Assembly: GCA_010909165.1 (NCBI GenBank)
Contig: VJWM01000197.1
Span: 341,477 to 405,476, forward strand
Direction of reading: 5' to 3'
DNA: 64,000 bases
DNA from: Anthoceros angustus
Lineage: Eukaryota; Streptophyta; Anthocerotopsida; Anthocerotales; Anthocerotaceae
Part shown: piece after piece, positions 45,677 to 57,491 of the stretch
Layout of the letters: each line of letters opens with the position of its first letter
Numbering within the stretch: the first letter of the stretch is position 1
Position numbers and translations under genes: made by a program
The notes under the pieces: generated by a model
The model's database searches: none
Seen by the model: the letters and a program-made list of their open reading frames with translations, nothing else
What the model was told of the DNA's origin: nothing

Positions 45677-48600
45677 ATGGGACCGGACTCTGGACTGTTT
45701 CGAACATTGCTAGAGCAGAAGGAGAAGGAATTGGTCTCACTGTGTGAACATCAAGTGCACCTTCTTCAGGACCAGGTACCTAGTCATTGTCTCTTCAGGA
45801 CCAGGGAGTTAATTCTTCAAGTCTCTCAGTAATCTCTCTGGCTAGAGCCTGTCAAACTGGCTATCGTCGGTTGCATTGAGTACATAACTCGTCCAGCATC
45901 CTTTCTTTGTAGATTGCTGACAGGGGCAAGGAATCGGAAGACTTAGCAGAACGACTCACACAGCTACAAGATGATTTTCAGGTTTCAATTTCCCGAACTT
46001 TGCATTCATGCTGGCCTCCTTCTATCAATTTTGCTGAATGCTACCGTGTTGTGTCTATTATGTGCAGTACAATCTGGGCCTCCTGGACGATAGAGATGCC
46101 GAGCTTGCCCAGTACGATTCAGCCATTTTATCTTTCCAGGTGACCAACAAGTTCTCCCATGAAGTTGACCTTCATGTCCCGAAGTGTTATACGAATTAGA
46201 ATGGTGTTATAATTATTCCTGAGTTGCACATTGGGCCTTGATCAATCAGGCTGCAGCAAAGGAGCAAGAACGGCAACTTCAAGAAGCGAAAGCAAGACTT
46301 GTGGAATCCCAGAATGAGAGGGATCAGGTTGGCGTCGTTTCATGCAGCGCAGTCATAACAGACTTAGCTCCCCGAGAAGAACATCTGCTCTGATGTGTTG
46401 CTCCCCCACCCATATAGGAAAGGATAAGGACGAGGGAACTTGAGAATCACTACCAGAGGAAGCTCAAGGAAATGCAAGATCAGGTATGCTGTTGCTTTAT
46501 AGCTGGTATCTGCCAGCTTGAACATTCGGAACATACAGAAACTGGATTTCCGCAGGTGCAAAACCTTCGTTTGACGAAAGAGGAGCTGCAAGCAAAGCAA
46601 AGGCTTGCTTTTGAGGCTACCCGTGCAGGTACTTGGCAACTCAAGTGCTTTGTTTTCCCCAGATCATGTTGCCGAAGGCATCCTGAAGACATGCCTCTTG
46701 GAGCAAGTTTCTGGTCACTTTTGTCGATTTGCTCTGTACAGGTGTCACGGAAAAGCTTTAGTACATTACTAGTAACTTGTAAAATTTTTTTGCTTCAGAC
46801 CTGATGCGACAGTTGATGGAAAAACAGGAGCAGTTGGACAATCAGAGCAAGGAGATAGAGGATCAATATCTTGATCAGTTGCACAAGCAGGAGCTGCAAC
46901 ACCAGGTTGTAGCACATTGTTATTACGCAGCTTTTCATGTGGTAAAAGACAATCATTACATAACTCAGCAGCTCCCTTGACACAGATGCAGATGGATGAA
47001 GCTGTGAATAAGCTTTTCACTATGGAGGCACAAGTCAAACACCTAGTACACTCCTCACCTGCTTGCCATATCCCATGTTAAGGTGGGCCCAACATACATT
47101 GACTTGCTGACAATGGTGGACTTGCACTTGGTTCTGTGAATACAGGAGAGAGAATTAGAGGTGGGACGGAACCGAGAAATCATACAGCACAAAGAGGTGG
47201 GTTGCAGCAAACCTTGGATGGAATTCTATCTACTTTACAAATGGTCAATCTTCCCTTGAGCAGTAGTGGTTTTCAGCCGTCACCAACTGTAGCTTGATTT
47301 CAGGAACTCGAGCTGCAAGCCTCTGTGGAAAAGAAGGAGAAGCAGCTCCAGGTAATGAGTTGCCCTTCATAGTAAGTAGTTACATTGACTATTGAATCCT
47401 TTCATATACTTATGGCACAGACGACTGCAGAGATAATCAGGTAGAAATTGTTACTCCATTGAATGTTTAGGATATGTCGATGCACGTAAAGCGGTTACAA
47501 CACGACCAGGATGATTTGAAACTGGAGTACGACAGGGAGATGAAGAGGATGTCTAATAAGTTGGAAAAGTTAGCCGAATCGCATGCCTCTGCACTTGCAC
47601 AGAAGGTGCTAAACTGTTACTGCTTTAGTTTTAATGCATGATATACAAGTAATATATCTCCAGCTTAGGAGGCAATAGAACGGAACAGAAAAGCAATTGA
47701 CACTACGTAGTGGTAATTCAACCCACCATCTGCAACATACAGGAGGCATCGAACCGGGCATTAGATTTGCAGTTGAGGGCGCTTGAAACTGAGCTTGCAA
47801 GCAACGAGGCAGAAAAGATTGAACAGATCACAAAATTCAAAGAGAGGGTAAGACGAAAATTGGGCATGCAGAAGGCTATTTCTTTGTGTGGGATCCATAA
47901 TTGAATTCTTCTAAGAAGAGCAGGTGAGGCACATGGAAGAGGAATTGGTCTCGTTAGAGGCTCAAGAAGAGGGGCACATTCGGGAGTTCAAACGCCGGCA
48001 GGAGCAGCGTTTGCAGGTATGCTTCTGATATAGAATGCGTGCAACTGTACCCTCACAATGTACTTCACATGTCGATCAGCCTGACAGCTTGCACATTCTT
48101 TTCGAGTTACCTGGAGTAGATAAAGTGAATGTCCTATGCATTTTTGTGTGACAGCTATTTCGTATCCGTAATTCTTGGTGCAGAACTTTAAAACTGAGGC
48201 GCTGAACTGGAAAGCCGAGCATGAGAGTCTGCTTTCCAAGTACTCTGTTGTACAAAAGGAGCTGACAGCAGCTCTCACGCGGGAGAAAATGCTGCAAGCA
48301 GAGATTTCTGAGAAGGCAAAGGAACTTCAGAAGGTAGTCAAGCATACTCTGACCTTCGATCTATCAATCTGACTATTGTTCTCAGGTTGTCGAGGCTGAA
48401 TATAAGCGGATTATTCTATGCGTTCTGCCAGGTGAATTAGTTGTTTTGATGTTCTCAACGTAATTTAGACCCAGCGTATTCCACTGTAAAACCAACATTT
48501 CCCCCAATTCACCTCAGGAGTGTCAACTGGGATGCACTATTTAGCAGCATGGTTAACTTGTTGAACTTCCTCAGGTATCAGTGCACTTCTCATATTCCAT

Positions 48601-50483
48601 CCATCATACCTTAGTCCTCGATAGGCAAGAAGGAAAGAGCATTGAGTATTTCTTCTGAGCAGGAAGATTTCGTGGCCTTGTCAAAGCAACCACCTTTGGC
48701 AAAAATCAGAACAAATGTCAGCAAGAGTGTAAGCAACAGTGTGGTTTCTCTGGATACTGACCTGCCTGCTCCATCACCTCTTCGTTCTCCATATTCTAGT
48801 CAAGGTACAAGTTGCATTTGCGTAGTAGCCGAACTTTGACCCACCCTAAATCTAAATCCATGAAGAAGACCGTAGATTGAATTCCGATAAGCAGTGGTAT
48901 GTGAAAATGAATCTAACTCTTCAAACGGGACTTATATGTGACTACAGGGACACTGGACCATGTACCTGATTTTCAAGAAGATCAACAGTCGTATGCCCAA
49001 GTGCAAGGCCTGCACCTTGAGAACCAGCAGCTGCAGTCTACAGTGCAGGATCTCACGGAGCAGAACGAGCGACTCCGATCTGTAGTGGGTAAGTTTTCTC
49101 CTGGCTGTTTGGCAGAGAGACTGTTGCGAAGATAGCCTAACGTTTGTTTTCAATTTGGGAACTGTTGACTAGGCATGATGCGAAAGGAGATGGAAGCATT
49201 GCAGAAAGCAGCGTTGGCGGAAAGCAGCAAAAAACAACTTACATCAACCATGCCAGAGGTGTGTGAATTTTGTGGTCTCCCATCTTCAAGACATTCTTGT
49301 TACAGTGTTTTGGCTTTGATTACGACTTTGTAGGTGACAATGCTGCAAGAGGAGGTGCAAAAACTGACGTCCCAAGCAGTTACAATAGCGTCACAGCTAA
49401 AGGTTTTGCAAGAAATCAAAACCGACACTGGTACAGGGGATGAAGGCATGCTGTCAGAGCTTCAGAGCAAGAGGACTGCAACACAACCGCATCTGTGAGG
49501 AGTGTGCCTGTACTTTGAATGTTACGGCCAAGTAGAGGCTGTCTCCCGAATTTTGATGTCCTGAGGGATAACTGTAATGCATGTGCAGGACAGTTAAGAA
49601 TCCTCCAATTGGAACAGAAACAGCAACAATAATGGCATTGGAAAGGGAAAAGGCTGCACTTCTGAGGCAGCTGGAAGTCGCCGGGACTGATGTCATTCGC
49701 ATCGCAAAGGAGCGAGATCAGCTGATGGAGCTGAGCAACTCATTACGGGCAGATTTGAACAGGTTAGTGACACTCCTCTGCTGCAATAATTACTTAATGG
49801 AAAGTGGGGCACCCATCCTTGCTGCCCACGTTTTGGCCGGGTTCGAAATTGTGATGTATACGTGATCGGGTGCACTGACCACATCTAACCTCGCCGTACC
49901 AGGTTGGCTCCTTTCGAATCTGGGCAAGCTGTGTCTAGCCATGGTTTCGTTGGGAGCCATGCCGCGAATTTTGAAACGCATACAAGCCATCTTGTGGTAC
50001 TCCAGACTACCTTATCGCCTGGAAACTGGGCTCGGTTTGTCTAGTCAATCTGGAAAGTGAGGTGAATTATTCACACTGGCAACACGCTTGTGTACAGGGT
50101 AAAGCAAATGAACAGTCATCCGATCGAGGAAAGAATTTTTCAGGTGCATCCCAGAACAGTTCACAGCCAAATCTTCACAAAACCCGGTCAGATCCCTTCC
50201 AGAAGCTCATGCAATTGCAGGGAACTTCGACTACCACCCATGAAAGACGAGCAGTATCAGAATATGATCCCCTGCACAAGGTTAGTAAAGGCCGTGGCAC
50301 AAAAATTTATGCACGTTGAATGGCATTCTGAAAGCATGCCTCATCACCTCACCAGAGATACAGTCATCTGCCCCACAGGGAACGGCTAGCCAGCTTTCTT
50401 GGTTGAAATCAGCCTCGAAACGTCGAGAAGACGCCGGTAAGGTGAAAGTGCGAAACTACAATATCAAGGATGAAGCGCTGTAG
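45677..50483 (+). CDS. CCDC57-like coiled-coil protein (centriolar satellite/basal body)
   Basis: 23 short exons join in phase: 45677-45775, 45913-45981, 46068-46139, 46250-46327, 46418-46483, 46556-46628, 46799-46905, 46986-47033, 47146-47196, 47304-47351, 47471-47605, 47743-47847, 47924-48016, 48184-48333, 48386-48431, 48625-48804, 48948-49088, 49173-49258, 49334-49494, 49589-49762, 49903-49996, 50098-50280 and 50379-50483; 787 residues, mostly coiled coil. Diagnostic blocks: LQDDFQYNLGLLDDRDAELA followed by QYDSAI (human CCDC57 LQEDFVYNLQVLEERDLELERYD), and NERLRSVVGMMRKEMEAL. Near the end is ERDQLMELSNSLRADLNR. In animals CCDC57 links microtubules and centriolar satellites, and affects centriole duplication and ciliogenesis. 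A Ser/Pro-rich linker (exon 48625-48804) separates two coil regions. Exons of 46-183 bp are much smaller than in most neighbours. Confidence 0.8.
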
Positions 50484-50983
50484 CCAAGCATCATCAATCT
50501 GTCCTTTAGGTACGTTCCTCTCAATCGGAATGGAATACTTTTTACACATCTGAAATTTGAACAAATTTGAATACCCTGGACTCTTGTGCTTGTCAGGTAG
50601 AGATGACATCAACTGTTTACATAGACGCTCGCCTGCATGAGTTACTCATCACGCATGAGCTTAGATTTCACAAGACAAAAGGTTTCCATGGACAAGAAAG
50701 GATAACTTGCGTACGTGGGAGCTGACATGCCTAAAAACCAGTCCTACTCGACTCCATATGTATATGAGTTACATAAACCCTGCTGCTGCTGCAGAGGAGC
50801 GCCAGTACTCCCCAGCGATGAGACCAACGGGAGATATTTGGGCCCAGGGAAAAGTTACTGGAAGATATGTACGTGTACAGACCACAAATCACACAGAGAT
50901 GGCCCACAGGCAGACCAGTAGTTTGAAAGCCTTCGACTCCCAAAGAAGTTTCTGGCCATAGGCCATCTATCTCAATTCATCAC

Positions 50984-52585
50984 TTACTGAACAAAAGCCT
51001 TTTCTTCGGTCATGACCTCAGGATGGGCTTCCTCGTTAAGTGCGACCTCCTCGGCCTCTTTCTTGGAATTGGGTGAAAAGATGTGCCGAAAGTTGAGGAA
51101 CCGTCCCTTCGATGAGGAAGACTTGGCAGCCCGCAAAGCCGGAGAAAGGTTGCATAGTGGCACGTTCAGGACAGGCATTACCCGCACGCTAGCTGTATAT
51201 GACCCCAGCTTCTCCGGGCTCCGAAAAGCAGGATCCTTTTGCTGCATCAAAAGGCTCAAGTGCTCCTGCTTTTTGCTGCAGCCCTTCCTTGTGCTACTCA
51301 CACATTCCAGGTCCTTAAGCAAAATCTTGGAAGCCCCGGTATTCGGGAGGTCCACATCTCCCACCTTAACGGCAAGTTTTGTTGGGGAGCTGCCTCCGGG
51401 GCTCCTTCCAGGTCCCTGCCTCAGCCCAGAGGGTCCCCTGCGTAACCCACATGAGAGTATAATCCACCTCGAGTGTTTGGCTCGCCTCGCTGGACTATGA
51501 CTTCTGCTCACATCCGATACTACGTCTAACGACGTCTCGTTGCTGTCGCGGTCTGGAATGAGCTCCTCCAGTGATTGAGCAGCAGAGCCAGAAGAGTAAC
51601 TTCTGAGAGATGAGCAGGCTACACTCTTGGGACCTCCTGACCTGCTTTCCTCTGCCCAGCACCCACCAACTCCAACCTCCTGAGCCTCGGAGTCAGGAGC
51701 AACTTCCTCCTGTGGAGACTCACTGCAGGCAACGCCCAAATCCTCATCTGCATTTTGCTGACCTGCGCTACCCCGTCTGAAAGAGAAGCTCAACCGCCTT
51801 GAGAAGGACTGTCGCTTGCTCTCTGTCCTCTCAAGTTGCCCATCTTCTTGCGGGCATTCGTCACTTGGTTCCCCAGTCTTCAACTTCATGAGAGACCCAA
51901 ATAAACCCTTCCACCTGAAAGTTTTGGGAGGTCTGAAAGAGGGTGATGGCAAACACGACCCCGCACGCGAAGGGGGAGAGTCAGGGGAAGGGGTGTAGGA
52001 CGAAGCATGGGCAGGAATGAAGGGAAAATTTGCAGGGTCCAACGGGGATGACGGAGGAGGAATAGCAGAGCTGGACACAGCTGTCGACTGAGGTCCCGAA
52101 CTGGGCGACAAGGTTACCAGAGGGGTCTCAAAATTGTGACCTTCATGTCCAGAACCACGGTCACCAGCCACTCCGCTACTGCGCACTTCTTCAGCAAAGC
52201 GGAATGCTTCCTCGTCAGCCCCGACATACTCCAGCCGGCCCATCCTCTGCGACATTTGCAAAGGAAGCAACTTCCCATTGCAGAAGAGCTCGTCCGCCGT
52301 CTGCATAGCAGCGCTGCTCATTGGTGGGTCTCTTCCAGCAGCGGACATACAAAACTCGAACTCGGCAGAATAGTCCACGGCGTCGCCGTCCTTCTTCCCC
52401 TTGCTCTCTTTCACAAAGAACTCAAAATCCCCGGATCCACCATCGCTGAGATCCCCCGCAGCACGCTCCGCGCTCACGTCGAGTCCTTTATCCACAAAAT
52501 CCACAGAGAAGGAAATCCGAGGATCAAGCCATCCGACACCAGCTCCTGAGTCGTAAGCCGAGTCGCTGCATCTTTCCGACGCCAT
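50984..52585 (-). CDS. Plant-specific MAKR/DUF1645-like protein
   Basis: Intronless 533-residue frame, Ser-rich and probably disordered. Near the N-terminus are FEFFVKES, AEFEFCMSA and then TADELFCNGKLLPLQ; the FEF...ADELFxxGxLLPL pattern is typical of plant membrane-associated kinase regulators (MAKR/BKI1 group) and of DUF1645 proteins. Two basic, aromatic clusters follow (FRWKGLFGSLMKLK, and SRRLSFSFRRG), then a Lys/Arg block near the middle, and a C-terminal VRVMPVLNVPLC motif and RFLNFRHIFSP. Such proteins bind the plasma membrane through basic patches and regulate receptor kinases. I cannot decide between the two families. The CCDC57-like gene ends 500 bp away, convergent with this one. 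Confidence 0.6.
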   Translation of the reverse strand: MASERCSDSAYDSGAGVGWLDPRISFSVDFVDKGLDVSAERAAGDLSDGGSGDFEFFVKESKGKKDGDAVDYSAEFEFCMSAAGRDPPMSSAAMQTADELFCNGKLLPLQMSQRMGRLEYVGADEEAFRFAEEVRSSGVAGDRGSGHEGHNFETPLVTLSPSSGPQSTAVSSSAIPPPSSPLDPANFPFIPAHASSYTPSPDSPPSRAGSCLPSPSFRPPKTFRWKGLFGSLMKLKTGEPSDECPQEDGQLERTESKRQSFSRRLSFSFRRGSAGQQNADEDLGVACSESPQEEVAPDSEAQEVGVGGCWAEESRSGGPKSVACSSLRSYSSGSAAQSLEELIPDRDSNETSLDVVSDVSRSHSPARRAKHSRWIILSCGLRRGPSGLRQGPGRSPGGSSPTKLAVKVGDVDLPNTGASKILLKDLECVSSTRKGCSKKQEHLSLLMQQKDPAFRSPEKLGSYTASVRVMPVLNVPLCNLSPALRAAKSSSSKGRFLNFRHIFSPNSKKEAEEVALNEEAHPEVMTEEKAFVQ

Positions 52586-54004
52586 CGCTGATAGAGCAGA
52601 ACTGGAGCCCTCCCGCTCTCACATATTACACTCACAACCACCGCGAGCACTCCAGGTTGCACGGAGAGCTGCCCCCTATACAATCTCTCCAGCACAGCAA
52701 GCCATGAGAGGCCGAAGGTGAACTTCCCCCATTCAGGTGAAGCGCGCCGATTGGCCTGAAAAGGCAAAGGCAGCACGTTCTCGTCAGTGGGTGATTCAGA
52801 AGGAACCATCACTCGGACGAGCTGCAGATCTGGAAGGAAAAGACACGCAGCTTAACCTCTAGGCATTACCGGAAAGGAGGAACACCCGCATTCCTCATCA
52901 CAAAAGTCTATCCGCACTGCGCCTGCTGCCTCCTCCGAAACCAGCACCTTGTATCGACATTAGAGCTCCCGCCCTGGCCAGTGGGACGGAGAGACGAAGC
53001 TATCAGCGAGTGGAGAAGGAGAAGAAGTTTTCGAATTTCTACAACCCAGTACAGTGCCCGCAAAGACTGGGATCACACACTCTACTCCCAGCGCATAGCA
53101 CAGCACAACCCACAACCGCGGAGAAGAATCAAACGAGGGGAGCAAACGGCACAAAGTCAGAAAACAATGATCACCTCGAAACGAAACAGCCCAACTCCGA
53201 CAATGGCGCCAGTAACGCGAGACTGCAGTGATCAGACGGCTAATTCGCAGGAACCTGTCTCCCCTCGCGTAAAATGCAGCAGGCCAGAAAGCTTCTCGCA
53301 GAGATGCAATGTGGTGTCGAATTGCATGCGAGAGGAAACTGCAGCGGGAGCGGAATTGGCAGACACGACACGGGAAACTGGAGCAGCCGCAGCGAGCGCC
53401 CTGGAGCTCGTGGTGCTGCTACTGGTGAAGCAGCCAGATCCGGGAGAAGGGGCAGGAGAAGCAGCAGAGATAGCGATCCCCGCTTTCCAGCTGGAGCGAG
53501 GGAGCGAGGAGGGGCCTGGAGCCGGCGAAAGGGGCGCAACTGGCGCAACGCTGCGCAAGAAAACCCTAAGCATTATTTCAATCCGGCCGGGTAGCGGCCT
53601 TGTCCGGACGTGTAGTGCCCTGTCATCGGCACGACAGACGGAAACGCACATGCCCGGCGCTAAAAATAGGCTGCAGGCGCGTGTAGGTATCCGGTGACTA
53701 TCCAGTCAGGGGCAGGCGCCGGAGAAATCTCGCTCGCGGGCCGCTATCGGTTCCTGCACATGGGGCATGCCATGCCAATTGGCTATCGCCAAGCCATGCC
53801 CCTCTGACCCTGGAATTAAGGAAGCGGCTTCAGACACCTTTATTGCCGCAAGCATTAGGCTTGCGGCCGACCGGTCGCCCAAGTACGACCGCGGAGTCCG
53901 CGGTTTCCCGTTCCCTGCCGTTTCGCCATCGGGGTTCTTGCCCGCGCGCCCGCACAGCCGTTACTATTAATCCCATCATCGTCATCGTGGGGGATGTCAA
54001 GTGT

Positions 54005-54047
54005 CGGGAAACGGGCAACGGGCAACGGGAAACGGGGAACGGGGAAT
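54005..54047. repeat. 7-bp (CGGG(A/C)AA)n array
   Basis: About six heptamers of CGGGAAA, CGGGCAA or CGGGGAA follow one another. They are not the plant telomere repeat. Confidence 0.9.
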
Positions 54048-55020
54048 ACCGGAGTGATGGAGTAACGGAACGGGAACCGAGGGATGGTGAGGGCCGAGGC
54101 GATGGCGCCTCGAGCTCCATGGGGAAGCGGAGGCGGTTTCGTGTTGCCGGTGGATTCCTCGTTGCTGGTGGTGCCAGATGGAGCATGAACCATGGTACCT
54201 GCAGTGATGGAATATATTGAGCGGATCAAGACATCAGCATGACAAGTGTGGCGGTGGCATGGTGTGACAGGCACGATGCCGAGCAAGCCCTAGCTCCAGC
54301 TCCCCAGCTCCAGCCCGGAGCGATGGATGTGGCTGTAGAACCACTTGTTTACTGATCCGCAAGCACGACCTCGGGAAGATGGGAAAGGGTAAGGGAAAGG
54401 GAGAGAAGCATGCTCATCTCGGATTCTTGACAAGTGCTTCTGAGGCAGGAATCGGATGTGTGTGACATTCTGTGGTGTAGTGCAAGTAGGCTAGAGCATG
54501 TTGCGCGAGATTGTGTGACTGAAGGAAGTGCGAACCAGAGCTTCCGACATCAGCTTTGTAATCCAAGGATCTTATGTTCCAACACAGCACCACTGTTGTC
54601 GTCATCAGCTTTTGGCGGGATGGATGTCGGTCACACCTTTTCTATGGTGGGACAGCTAGATATATCTATCTGTAGACGATGTTACTGTGTGTGCGTGATG
54701 AGGGACGGCCTAGAGAGGAAACCAGGTGCAACACGCCGGGGGTTGGTGACATGGTGTGATTCGCTTGCTTTTGCAGTGGACGAAAGGTCTCGGTCAAGGA
54801 ACTTGGTGATGGAGGAAAGGGCATGGGCAAAAGCTGCCATGGCAACGCTAGGTATTTTGTCTGGATGTTGCGCTCATGGGCTCTGGTGCATGCTCCTCAT
54901 TCCTTCTCCGATTTCCATATCTGGATTCTGAAGGCTCGCATGAAGGAGATCCGCCTCGGCATGTGTGCTCCGGCCAATGGCGTGCATCTCCTTGCAGCAC
55001 AGGGCACCGTGCGGTGGAGT

Positions 55021-55066
55021 GCTGTGCTGTGCTGTGCTGTGCTGTGCTGTGCTGTGCAGTGCAGTG
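55021..55066. repeat. 5-bp (GCTGT)n microsatellite
   Basis: Seven GCTGT units followed by two GCAGT units. It yields Cys/Ala-rich false frames. Confidence 0.95.
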
Positions 55067-55475
55067 TGCACCAGCTTGGCTCTCAACGCGCATGCCTTGA
55101 CTTGGGAGAGTGGCCAAAGTCGGAGCTCCACTTGTGGATATGTAATGCTGTTACGTTGTAGGTAAGGTAATCCCGAAGATCCACTCCCCCGTTGGCTCAG
55201 CCTTCAACTCCAACCATGTCAACGGGTTTGGCCCATTTTGGCTGGCAGCTGATGCTGCTGATGGTGGATGGACGATCCAGGGTTGATAGAATGCCGGGCC
55301 AAATTAAGGGGCGGGAAAGAAGTGAGGCTGTAGGTGCTGGGTACAGGCATATGATTGGACGCTGCTTCCGAGAACCGTTAGCCCAAATCTGCTGACACAC
55401 CTAATCTTGGCGCATCCTCCAGTTTATCTAATTTAAGATGGCGCCGATTTGTTTGCTGTTTTCTGTTACCGAAGT

Positions 55476-55514
55476 GGCAGTGGCAGTGGCGGTGGCGGTG
55501 GCAGTGGCAGTGGC
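55476..55514. repeat. (GGCAGT/GGCGGT)n hexamer array
   Basis: Hexamers alternate GGCAGT and GGCGGT and run directly into the 40-bp palindrome that follows. Confidence 0.9.
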
Positions 55515-55544
55515 GTGGTTTGAATTCAAACCACGCCACTGCCA
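55505..55544. repeat. 40-bp perfect palindrome
   Basis: The left arm TGGCAGTGGCGTGGTTTGAA is the exact reverse complement of the right arm with no spacer; the centre is GAATTC. The left arm ends inside the hexamer array, so the right arm looks like an inverted copy of the array end. It could form a 20-bp hairpin. Confidence 0.95.
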
Positions 55545-55984
55545 TGTAATGTGTATGTATGTGTGTGCACTGTGCAGTAGATACAGGTAAGTATGGGCTG
55601 GTTCCCACCTGGAGGCGGGACTACACCCACTGTAGCCGTAGCCTGTAGCGAAGCCCTGGAATGCCAAGCGTAGGGGAGACTCGTGGTCTGGCCTCCGGCC
55701 CATCCACATCGGGATCATCAACAGCCAGTGCAGGTATTCAGGACATTCCTGAATTTTCTGGAACACCAAACTCCTCAAAAGACGAGAAGGTACTGTACTA
55801 TGAGGCCACTGGAAGCCTGGAAGACTGGAAGCCTGGAAGCAGGAGCCTGGCCGCCTGTGCCACCAGGGCAGCGCGGTGGAATCTGCACATAACGCAATCT
55901 AGCATATTTCATGCATATGTATCTGTGAGGCAAGCCTGTGAGCCTGCGAGGGCTGTGGGCTGCTGCTCGTCATCATGCGTGTGG

Positions 55985-56055
55985 TTGTCTATCAGGCTCC
56001 AGGTTCTAGGCTCCAGGCTCCAGCCTCCAGGCTGCAGGGCCCCATGCTGCAGGCT
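55985..56055. repeat. Degenerate (GGCTCCA)n array
   Basis: Variants of AGGCTCC(A) and AGGCTGC(A) repeat irregularly. Confidence 0.8.
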
Positions 56056-57491
56056 GCATTTTTATTAGCTTGCAGATTACAGGAGTGATCAGGGGGAGCA
56101 GGAGGAGGACATGTATCTATGGCGTGGGGGTCGTGGTCAGAGGCAGGACTGATGAGAGAAAAGGGGTTATAAAAGCTTCCTGCCCCGCAGGGTACCTGCT
56201 CTGCTCTGTAGCATCACTAGTTGCAGTCTGCAATTCATGTATGGCCAAGGACGTGGACTTGACTGACTGGAGGCTTCTGCATACCGTACGGCGCGGATTG
56301 ATTAGAGGCAGCAGGCGCAGGCTAGCAGCCCTGGACCTGGGCCCTGGGTCTGGGCCCTGGGCCTGGGCCTGGACTGGACTGGGTGCCACTGCCTGCAGGC
56401 GCAGGCGCAGCATGGCACTGTCACGCTCCGAGCTCTCTCCACTGCCTCCCTGCCTGCCTGCCTGGCTGTGCTTTTGTGCATACATATCATAATGATGGTG
56501 GTGGGGCCCTCAAAAGAATCACATGGTGAAGCTTGCTGTGAGTGGCTCACATGCTTGCCATGTGACCTCATCGCCCTTTCCCCGACTCCCAGTCTACTAT
56601 GTATGTGGATCCCTGATTCTTTCCTGCCCTAGAATACACTTTGCTCAGCGAGCCTGCCTTGCTGCCCAAGCAACAAGTGCACCTCTCAGGGCCCGTGTTA
56701 TTTCACCGCCTGAGAAGCCCTCGTACACCAGGCCCCACGACGCTATCCACTACCCACAGCTTTAAGCCCAATGATACGCAGCAACGGGTGCGCACCGCGC
56801 TTCGGTGACAGATAGAAGCGCTTCAGGCCTCCACCCAATCCAAAGCCCAAACTAGACAACTCCTGTTTCCTCACAACAAATCTCAGGACCTAGGCACTAT
56901 TGTATGTGCCTTTTCATTGTCACAAGGACAGGCATTTCAAACCCACACAGGCCCTTGTTAGAATCAGCGGACAAACGAAGCAGCAGCAGCAGCAGAAAGG
57001 CGTCAAGATTATTTATCCTACATTGAATAATAATAATAGGTTCTCGGTCAAAATTGCACCGGCTCTTAAATAATTGGTGAGCTGGCTTTAGGTGTTCAGT
57101 GTTCAGCGTTCAGATCAGTAATCAAATGAGCCTTCAAAAAATGTGGCTCAAAAAAATGTCAGAGATCGGACTGTATGTAACACTATGATACAATGGCAAG
57201 GCACTTCACAGAAACAGACGGCAAGAACAAATGTGACCGAAAGCCCCACAAAAACCATACAGGCTTCAACTGCTCAAATATAACCACAACCAAACTGGGC
57301 AAAGCACCGAAAGCTGCTGGGAGCTACAGGGGCAGAGGGGCCGAGACACCAGCCGAGCCATCGCTCAACTACTTGTCTGCCAGCCTGCCTGCCTGCTGCC
57401 CCGGCTGGACAGACTTTCCATCGCCGACACTATCCAGCCATAGGCACAATAGAGTAGAATGGCGTGATCGACCATACTACCAATGGCCACA

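Larger units (their letters stand above)
52586..57491. other. 4.9-kb noncoding region
   Basis: No gene is supported. 52586-53700 is GC-rich and probably promoter/5' UTR of the MAKR-like gene. 53.7-56.8 kb contains several short tandem arrays and a palindrome (listed). 56.8-57.5 kb is mixed sequence next to the 3' end of the GCH1 gene. Open frames such as 54434-54931 show no recognisable domain and overlap others on both strands. A long noncoding RNA cannot be excluded. Confidence 0.5.

Noticed and set aside
54434..54931. 165-residue plus-strand frame
   Set aside because: No domain or splice context; cysteine-rich, low-complexity translation in a repeat-containing noncoding region.
54965..55165. 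Cys/Ala-rich frames over 55.0 kb
   Set aside because: They are translations of the GCTGT microsatellite.
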